From the NCBI GenBank assembly GCA_946902875.1, contig OX336344.1:20233791-20297790 (forward strand): DNA of 64,000 nucleotides. The letters are read 5' to 3'. Shown here in pieces: positions 55,440-64,000 of this stretch. The number at the start of each line of letters is the position of its first letter. Within the stretch, counting starts at the first letter, position 1. Below the pieces are notes generated by a model. It was not told the DNA's origin. It saw nothing but the letters and a program-made list of their open reading frames with translations, and did not search any database. This stretch comes from Nematopogon swammerdamellus (Eukaryota > Arthropoda > Insecta > Lepidoptera > Adelidae). The translations under genes were made by a program, and so were the position numbers.

Positions 55440-58400
55440 AATTTGAAAATATTTTTCAAAAATAAGAACCGGTAAGTTAAAAATTTTTTTTTTTTTTTTT
55501 TTTGAAGTTAAGACCTCCCTTAAATATCCTGAGGAAAATAAAATATTTTTCTAAAGTTGAGAACCCTAGACTTTCAAAATTTGAAAATATTTTTGAAAAT
55601 TAAGAACCGCTAAGTTCAAACATGTTTGAAAGTTAAGTCCTCCCTTAAATATCCTGAGGAAAATAAAATATTTTTCTAAAGTTGAGAACCCTAGACATTC
55701 AAAATTTGAAAATATTTTGAAAATTAAGAACCGCTAAGTTCAAATATGTTTGAAAGTTAAGACCTCCCTTAAATATCCTAAGGAAAAATAAAATATTTTT
55801 CTAAAGTTGAGAACCCTAGACTTTCAAAATTTGAAAATATTTTGAAAATTAAGAACCGCTAAGTTCAAATATGTTTGAAAGTTAAGACCTCCCTTAAATA
55901 TCCTAAGGAAAAATAAAATATTTTTCTAAAGTTGAGAACCCTAGACTTTCAAAATTTGAAAATATTTTTGAAAATTAAGAACTGCTAAGTTCAAACATGT
56001 TTGAAAGTTAAGTCCTCCCTTAAATATCCTGAGGAAAATAAATATTTTTCAAAATTGAAAACCCAAAATAATAAAAATTTGGAAATACTTTTGAAAATTA
56101 AGAACCGCTAAGTTCAAAACATTTTGGAAGTTAAGACCTCCCTTAAATATCCTGAGGAAAATAAAATATTTTTCTAAAGTTGAGAACCCTAGACATTCAA
56201 AATTTGAAAATATTTTGAAAATTAAGAACCGCTAAGTTCAAATATGTTTGAAAGTTAAGACCTCCCTTAAATATCCTAAGGAAAAATAAAATATTTTTCT
56301 AAAGTTGAGACCCTAGAATTTCAAAATTTGAAAATATTTTTGAAAATTAAGAACCGCTAAGTGCAAATATGTTTGAAAGTTAAGACCTCCCTTAAATATC
56401 CTAAGGAAAAATAAAATATTTTTCTAAAGTTGAGACCCTAGAATTTCAAAATTTGAAAATATTTTGAAAATTAAGAACCGCTAAGTTCAAATATGTTTGA
56501 AAGTTAAGACCTCCCTTAAATATCCTAAGGGAAAATAAAATATTTTTCTAAAGTTGAGACCCTAGAATTTCAAAATTTGAAAATATTTTTGAAAATTAAG
56601 AACCGCTAAGTGCAAACATGTTTGAAAGTTAAGTCCTCCCTTAAATATCCTGAGGAAAATAAATATTTTTCAAAATTGAAAACCCAAAATAATAAAAATT
56701 TGGAAATACTTTTGAAAATTAAGAACCGCTAAGTTCAAAACATTTTGGAAGTTAAGACCTCCCTTAAATATCCTGAGGAAAATAAAATATTTTTCTAAAG
56801 TTGAGAACCCTAGACATTCAAAATTTGAAAACATTTTGAAAATTAAGAACCGCTAAGTTCAAATATGTTTGAAAGTTAAGACCTCCCTTAAATATCCTAA
56901 GGAAAAATAAAATATTTTTCTAAAGTTGAGACCCTAGAATTTCAAAATTTGAAAATATTTTTGAAAATTAAGAACCGCTAAGTGCAAATATGTTTGAAAG
57001 TTAAGACCTCCCTTAAATATCCTAAGGAAAAATAAAATATTTTTCTAAAGTTGAGACCCTAGAATTTCAAAATTTGAAAATATTTTGAAAATTAAGAACC
57101 GCTAAGTTCAAATATGTTTGAAAGTTAAGACCTCCCTTAAATATCCTAAGGAAAAATAAAATATTTTTCTAAAGTTGAGACCCTAGAATTTCAAAATTTG
57201 AAAATATTTTTGAAAATTAAGAACCGCTAAGTGCAAATATGTTTGAAAGTTAAGACCTCCCTTAAATATCCTAAGGAAAAATAAAATATTTTTCTAAAGT
57301 TGAGACCCTAGAATTTCAAAATTTGAAAATATTTTGAAAATTAAGAACCGCTAAGTTCAAATATGTTTGAAAGTTAAGACCTCCCTTAAATATCCTAAGG
57401 GAAAATAAAATATTTTTCTAAAGTTGAGACCCTAGAATTTCAAAATTTGAAAATATTTTTGAAAATTAAGAACCGCTAAGTGCAAACATGTTTGAAAGTT
57501 AAGTCCTCCCTTAAATATCCTGAGGAAAATAAATATTTTTCAAAATTGAAAACCCAAAATAATAAAAATTTGGAAATACTTTTGAAAATTAAGAACCGCT
57601 AAGTTCAAAACATTTTGGAAGTTAAGACCTCCCTTAAATATCCTGAGGAAAATAAAATATTTTTCTAAAGTTGAGAACCCTAGACATTCAAAATTTGAAA
57701 ACATTTTGAAAATTAAGAACCGCTAAGTTCAAATATGTTTGAAAGTTAAGACCTCCCTTAAATATCCTAAGGAAAAATAAAATATTTTTCTAAAGTTGAG
57801 ACCCTAGAATTTCAAAATTTGAAAATATTTTTGAAAATTAAGAACCGCTAAGTGCAAATATGTTTGAAAGTTAAGACCTCCCTTAAATATCCTAAGGAAA
57901 AATAAAATATTTTTCTAAAGTTGAGACCCTAGAATTTCAAAATTTGAAAATATTTTGAAAATTAAGAACCGCTAAGTTCAAATATGTTTGAAAGTTAAGA
58001 CCTCCCTTAAATATCCTAAGGAAAAATAAAATATTTTTCTAAAGTTGAGACCCTAGAATTTCAAAATTTGAAAATATTTTTGAAAATTAAGAACCGCTAA
58101 GTGCAAATATGTTTGAAAGTTAAGACCTCCCTTAAATATCCTAAGGAAAAATAAAATATTTTTCTAAAGTTGAGACCCTAGAATTTCAAAATTTGAAAAT
58201 ATTTTTGAAATTAAGAACCGCTAAGTTCAAAATATTTTTGGAAGCTGAGACCTCCCTTAAATATCCTAAGGAAAAAAAAATATTTTTCTAAAGTTGAGAC
58301 CCTAGAATTTCAAAATTTGAAAATATTTTTGAAAATTAAGAACCGCTAAGTGCAAATATGTTTGGAAGTTAAGACCTCCCTTAAATATCCTAAGGAAAAA

Positions 58401-58440
58401 TAAAATATTTTTCTAAAGTTGAGAACCCTAAAATATTTAA
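55440..58440. repeat. ~125-bp satellite-like array in element 2, expanded with higher-order units
   Basis: About 24 units of the same monomer as 23520-24960. A variant monomer (AAAACCCAAAATAATAAAAA) recurs near 56060, 56685 and 57560. It marks higher-order blocks of about five and seven monomers, pointing to unequal exchange or slippage after the element family arose. Confidence 0.9.
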
Positions 58441-61400
58441 AATTAGCAAATATTCCGAAAGTTGAGAACCCCTGACTCCGAAATATTCTTGGGATGTCGA
58501 GGCCTCCCTTAAATCAAAAATATTTTTGTAAATAAAGTTGTAAACCCCTGACATGTCACGATTTTGAAATGGTTCGAAATCCTTGACACAAACTTAATTT
58601 GGAAACTTTTGAGAACCCCTGACTCATCATGAATTTGAAAAAGTTCGAAATCCCTGACAATATAAATTTGAAAAAGTTTGAGCACCCCTGGCTTATCGTG
58701 AATTTGAAAAGTTCGAAATCCCTGACAATCTAAATTTGGTAAAGTTTGAGCACCCCTGACTTATCCTGAATTTGAAAAAGTTCGAAATCCCTGACAATAT
58801 AAATTTAGAAAAGTTTGAGCACCCCTGACTTATCATGAATTTGAAAAAGTTCGAAATCCCTGACAATATAATTTTGGAAAAAGGTTTGTAACCCCTGACA
58901 CTTCCCTTTAGAAAAGTTAGAAACCCCTGACACCACCTTGTAGCCCGCACAATAACCAAACTTAGTTATAAAATAATTTGCAAAACGTGGTGATCGGCGT
59001 TGTGCTGCAATTCACCAGAGCTCCCACCGCACAACATCAATCACTCCGCCCACCCCGACTGTTTTCTTTCAACGCGTGCAACATGTACACATGTATCAAA
59101 TATTATTTATAAATTAGTCTAATTAATTAAACAAACACATTTATGGGCAAATCTAAAACCACTCACTCGATATGGATCACAAATTGACAGGCTTAATTCG
59201 ACCTCCAATCGCACCAACACTCACCAACTGGCCTTCTCACCGTTTGACACCTATACATACGACCGCAACCTAAAATCGAAACCTGGACCTCTGTCATGGC
59301 ACCTAATTGCCATACTCCTTATAATCCATACGTCCCACATTCCGGACGGACCGACCAAAACACTCATGCATGACCGACCAAAATTCAATGTCTCGTCCGG
59401 TACGTTCTCCGACATGGCACTTACTCCCCCTTCTAACCCTTTGACTCATACATTCCCCATACCGCAAGCAACTGGAACCCCCATTCCTCATACCAGCCAA
59501 TCAGTTCAAAAATAAACAAACTTAATAGTCCATTCCTTCTCAATAAACAAACAATACAATCAAGCCCAAAACCACTCACTCGATATGAATCACGTATTCG
59601 GCATGTTCACTAAGAGCCTCTATTCGCCACACACACACAAAATCTGACCAAGACTCAACCTCACGACCTAACCAACATTGTACATGGCACCTAATTACTT
59701 CCACTAGTCAACTTGTACACCATGACCTTTGTTTGCCACTAACCTAATCTAGTAAGTACCATATCGCCCACACACGCAAAGTCAGACCTAGACACAACTT
59801 TACAAACTAACCTTCACTTGTACATGGCACCTAATTAGTCACATCAATTAACTGGGATCCCCCTAATCTTAATCTACCATCTCCCCACTAGTAGGTGCCA
59901 TACCGTCGCTCGCTACTAATTCGCGAAATACCTACTTTGGAGCCTAAAATGCACACCTTATCACTACTACACAAATCATTAACTAAACATCCATTATACA
60001 TTTTCAAAATGACATTTTTTTTTTTCCATTCTTCTCGCATTCCATTAAAATGAAATAAAGATTCGAATCTTTTTATTCTTCGGCGACAATCTCAACCAAA
60101 ATTAAATCAGTCTGTTGGAACCCGGTCAAACATAACCACTCTTTTCAAACACACATATTTTACGGCTTTTTTATTTTACAAAGGAAGCTTACACCCCATC
60201 CAACTTCATTTCCACCAAACAACTAGAAAATTCCCTTTATTGGCCTCAAACTGGCCCCGATAAACTATTTCGCGCGCGAGCGTACCTAATTATTACACAA
60301 TACGAAATTATTTTCGAACCTAACTTCCGTGTTTTAGGTATGAAGCCCTCCGCGCTCAGTTGGCGTGCCTTAACTTAAGTAGAATGGCTATCCAATTTTA
60401 CAACTAAGGTTTTCATAGAATATTCTTACTACAATATTGTTGATTTTAGCTCATTCTAGGATTCTTAATTAATTGGCTTTTAGGCTTATAGCACAATTTT
60501 TCCGATAACCCATATAAAAAAATTTTTCCTCTTCCTGCTATATCTCGGTGTACCCGGAATAAATTATTGATTTTAGTTTCACAATCTCTGGATAAAATAT
60601 TTCCCTTTGGCCCCACCTTACTTCTACGAAATTGCTAACATTCCGCTTAGAAATATGCCTCACACCATTCATACATACCATTCCCCTAACTTCCACTTTG
60701 TTTAGTCTATCACCTCTCGACCCGACTACATTCTTCGTGCAAACAGTTTTTTTTTCTATCACGGCGCTGCTCATTCTAGCCAATAGCGAACGCCATACCG
60801 CACCGGCGCTCACATCCCATTGGTCAAAATTGGTTTTCACTTAAATATTTCTAGTTGTCCGCAGAACAATGATAATGAACTTCCTAGAAGGAAATGTAAG
60901 CAATTTTCTTTTACGAACTCAAAGATGAATCTCTAGTCGACTTTCTGGTGACAATTTGTTCACGTTAAAATCGGTTTTCTAGCAACATTGTCGGCAAACT
61001 GTAGACAATATTTCTGTAAATTAACTAATTGTACACAGACTGCACTCGCGCCGGAAAATGAAATATGTACTCACTCTCAGCTTCAAGCGGCGAAACCTCC
61101 CGCCTCGTAAGCGGGAGTCCAAATCTCTTCTCTCGCGAAACTGCCAGTCAGCACCGCGTTCCACGAACAACTTTTCACGCATTTCCTCACCGAATTCCAC
61201 ACTTAATCACTTTCCCGGTATCACTTCCTAAACGTTGTTTACTTATATCGCTACTCCCTATGAGTTGGATTTTTTCCTATCGCTTTTGAGTATATAAGAC
61301 CCATATTATTGTCCTGAACTACTGCCTAAACCGCAACGAACTACATTTTTCTTCCATTTTTTTTTTCCTGAACCCTAGGTATCCTAGATTTGGATAGAAT

Positions 61401-61557
61401 CTAGCCTGGTCTTAAGGCTCCACTTCAACGTACTAGATTGTTATTCAATTTTTCCTTTTATTTAATAAAAAAAATTTTTCCAATCTTTTTTTTTTTTTTT
61501 TTTTGAACCCTAGGTTTCCTAGATTTAGAGAAGAACTATCCTGGTCTTAGGCACCAC

Positions 61558-63809
61558 TGCGACGAACTAGCCTCCCACCAAAAGATATTTTGTATTTATA
61601 CTTCACCCGATAGGTGTTGTCGAATAATTATTCCGAAATTCCACGCTTCCGCGAGTAACCTCTAAAATAAAACATGGCCTGCGTTTAGCATTCAAGTGAT
61701 CTCTAGGTAAACTCAAGCAATGCATACATACGTATACACTGAATTAAGTGTAGATGGACCCTGTATCTTCCTCTCTTCGAAGAAGCGTTGTGTAACCGTA
61801 TAACCCAGAGTACTAACTCAATCCCTAGCTTTCTATCCTAACCTTTGTTCTTCGAATAATATTCTAACTACCTATGTAATTTTCTGCCTAAGTCCGCCTC
61901 TCCTATATTACTGTGTCTTCTCCATCACATTGTAATTGTCTGTGTTCTCTCCTCCCAGAAATTGTGTTAACCAGTAATTTTCATATTATTCAAACAATTT
62001 CCCCCGGAGGGGAAGTAAGGAGCTCCACGAGTCCGGGGTCCCCTCACCCCTGGCCTCTCCACGCTCCTTACAGTGGCCACCAACCAGATAGGGCTGCCGT
62101 ACTCCCAGCAGCTCTATTTCTGTATACCTAAGGGCCCCCTTTGTTTCCTATCCTGTGAAGAAACTGTTTCTCTTAGGAAGAGATTTAAAATGAAATTCGT
62201 GGTGTAATGTGGGTGATTTAGGGCCCCTACGGACCTCAAATCCTAAAGGCGTGCGTGTGTGTGTAAGTGTGTGTGTGGTCCCTATCCTAACCTCGAAGTA
62301 CTTCGTCCGACGGACTCCGCCTATCGAAAGAAGCCTACCACAGGTTTCCTCCTCAGACGGTCAGCTCAGCTTGCACCGGTCCTTAGAGTACCGCCACTCC
62401 TTCGCCCAGATAGAATAGGTATCGCTCTAACAGATCATAACAATTGGGACCTCTCCGCCTAGCAGGACTAAGGAGAACCACTGTGGGGTATTTACCTGGT
62501 CTTCCTAGTACCTAACCTCACTAAATGCTACACACTATGGTACTACTCGTTCTCACGAAGTGAACCCTCTCTCCCTTGCAGGATTAAGGAGAATTAGTTC
62601 ACACAGTTACATGGCTAACCTACCATATGACTTTAGTACTAATCAAATGAAAAAGGGTCCTCACAGCCTAGCAGGATTAAGGAGAATTAATTCACACAGC
62701 TACATGGCTAACCTACCACTATGAATTTAGTGTTTGAAGAACCTAACTACCCACGTTATAATTTGATAATTTAGCCAGAATTCCAGTTGCGCTTCGACCT
62801 TATGTTACGTCTTCTTACCACGAGGCCTTGTCTCGTGATATCATTGAGAATGAACTGAATCTTGTGCGAACAAGCGTGTATGCTTATTCAGCATAGCTAG
62901 CGTTATATTTCAGCGTACCCGCTCCCTCACCCAGTGCTCCAAAAGGGAAAAGAGCCCTGTAATAGTATGCATGTATGCATATTTCAGCATAGCTAGCATC
63001 CCACACAGTGCTCCAATGATGGTCCATATAAAAATATTTCACATCCCTAATACTAGCAAATAATTTCTGAAAAGCCAGTATTGTTTCCAAAACTAGCCCA
63101 GCCACCAAAAGAAGACTTCAAGACAATGCAATTTAATAGAACTGGTCGAATTGCAACTAGAAAACTCCAAAATATCGCGCGGCGTCCGAGACTCACCGAA
63201 ACGTTGATGCCGAAAAGCAATGGCGCTCGATGCGACTTAGCGATGACCGGGGCTCAGGCAAGTTGTTCCTTCGAGGCTCGCAGCTGCAGACAAAAGTGCT
63301 CCTCCCGTGTTACACGCCCTTAAATAGCCTCGCTTTCTTACTCCCACCCTTACCCCCACGACCAATCGGAAATCATCCCTAACATCATTTCCGCGTCTCC
63401 CATTGGTCGACCAATCACAATGCCTGAAGCAATTTTCCTTAAAAATGCGTTCCATATTTCCCTAAAACCTTCAGTAACTAATCTCTGAAAAATGCTACGA
63501 ATTCACAAAAGTAGATGTAATACAGTCAATTCGTCCTATATCTTACTGCATGCCGACGTATAATACTTATCTATCATCATCTGTCGCTTATACGGTGTTG
63601 CTAGCTATTCCTGTTCAAAATGTATGCAAGTTGTATTATCTGCGCCTGACTACATGCCACCCGCTACGATTTATACGCAACGCGGTCTCTTTGCTATACT
63701 CACTACCCAGGCGCTAAACTAACTCCTACGCCTTATAACATTTTACCAGCCAGCCTTCATACGTCCTATTGCTAGCTATTTTCATTGAGGTAGGTTGTGA
63801 TTCATCACA
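61558..63809 (-). repeat. LTR, right copy of element 2
   Basis: 2252 bp, seemingly identical to 48058-50309. It is followed by GTGG and then by the continuation of the interrupted host repeat. Confidence 0.93.
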
Positions 63810-64000
63810 GTGGTTCTCAAGTTATAAGCGGACAGACATACACTCAGACAGACAGAAAGCAGACGTTGGATTTTATTTTAGGTATAAGGATAAGGAAGCG
63901 ACCGAATTAATCTTTTCAGACTACATCCGGCTTTGAAAAAAATAAAGCAGTTTAGGATTTAAGGAGCTCTACCTGACGGACAGACGGATAGGCAGACATT

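Larger units (their letters stand above)
48058..63809 (-). mobile_element. Giant non-coding LTR-type element, copy 2 (15,752 bp)
   Basis: The LTRs at 48058-50309 and 61558-63809 are each 2252 bp and sit at a constant 13,500-bp offset with no difference in the lines I compared. Target duplication GTGG lies at 48054-48057 and 63810-63813. The interior is collinear with copy 1 except for a longer ~125-bp array, a replaced segment (about 54462-54972) and the absence of the nested transposon. No retroviral-type protein ORF is present. The flanks join to give a continuous dispersed repeat (...CGCTTCAGTGG then TTCTCAAGTTATAA), so the empty site can be read. Confidence 0.92.

Noticed and set aside
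1..64000. CRISPR array or bacterial defence system
   Set aside because: The regular repeats here are minisatellites and satellite-like arrays without unique spacers, and the genome is eukaryotic.

Overview
This window looks like nuclear DNA of a moth or butterfly (Lepidoptera). It has short exons with GT/AG borders and long AT-rich introns. It is full of short transposon relics, including RTE-like LINE ends, 5S-rRNA-headed SINEs, foldback elements and (GACA/GACG)n-tailed repeats. There is no prokaryotic-type gene organisation. The species cannot be fixed from the sequence alone.

Layout. (1) 1-3400: AT-rich flank with repeats, two tight palindromes and a possible promoter region. (2) 3422-15774, plus strand: a complete nine-exon MFS transporter of the SLC46/proton-coupled folate transporter-like group, with all splice phases agreeing and a predicted 617-aa product. 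Its introns hold a 130-bp minisatellite, SINEs, hairpins and a small TTAA-flanked MITE. (3) 16136-31380: a 15.2-kb element with about 2.46-2.49 kb direct terminal repeats of TG...CA form and a 4-bp target duplication (ACCT), with no recognisable protein-coding capacity. A 1.2-kb TA-flanked transposon (26420-27616) is nested in it. (4) 32690-33040 and 37340-37690: a near-identical inverted pair of 80-codon ORFs, head to head. (5) 38475-47137, minus strand: the 3' part of a gene coding for at least five TIL (trypsin inhibitor-like, ten-cysteine) domains, one per phase-1/1 exon, ending in a Pro-rich tail. Its 5' end and signal-peptide exon are not seen. Its introns contain 5S-derived SINEs, LINE fragments and non-autonomous DNA transposons. 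(6) 48058-63809: a second, 15.75-kb copy of the giant LTR-type element, in the same orientation, with two 2252-bp LTRs that I could not tell apart where compared and a GTGG target duplication. It sits inside an older dispersed repeat.

The transporter and the inhibitor gene show no functional link. The most distinctive content is the pair of giant, apparently non-coding LTR elements. They share long LTRs, TG/CA termini, 4-bp duplications and an expandable ~125-bp tandem array, and they lack gag/pol. This is the architecture of a large retrotransposon derivative (LARD-like) that must be mobilised in trans. A second theme is tandem duplication of splice sites: the acceptor of transporter exon 5 is repeated several times in its intron, and the donor half of one TIL exon is repeated three extra times.
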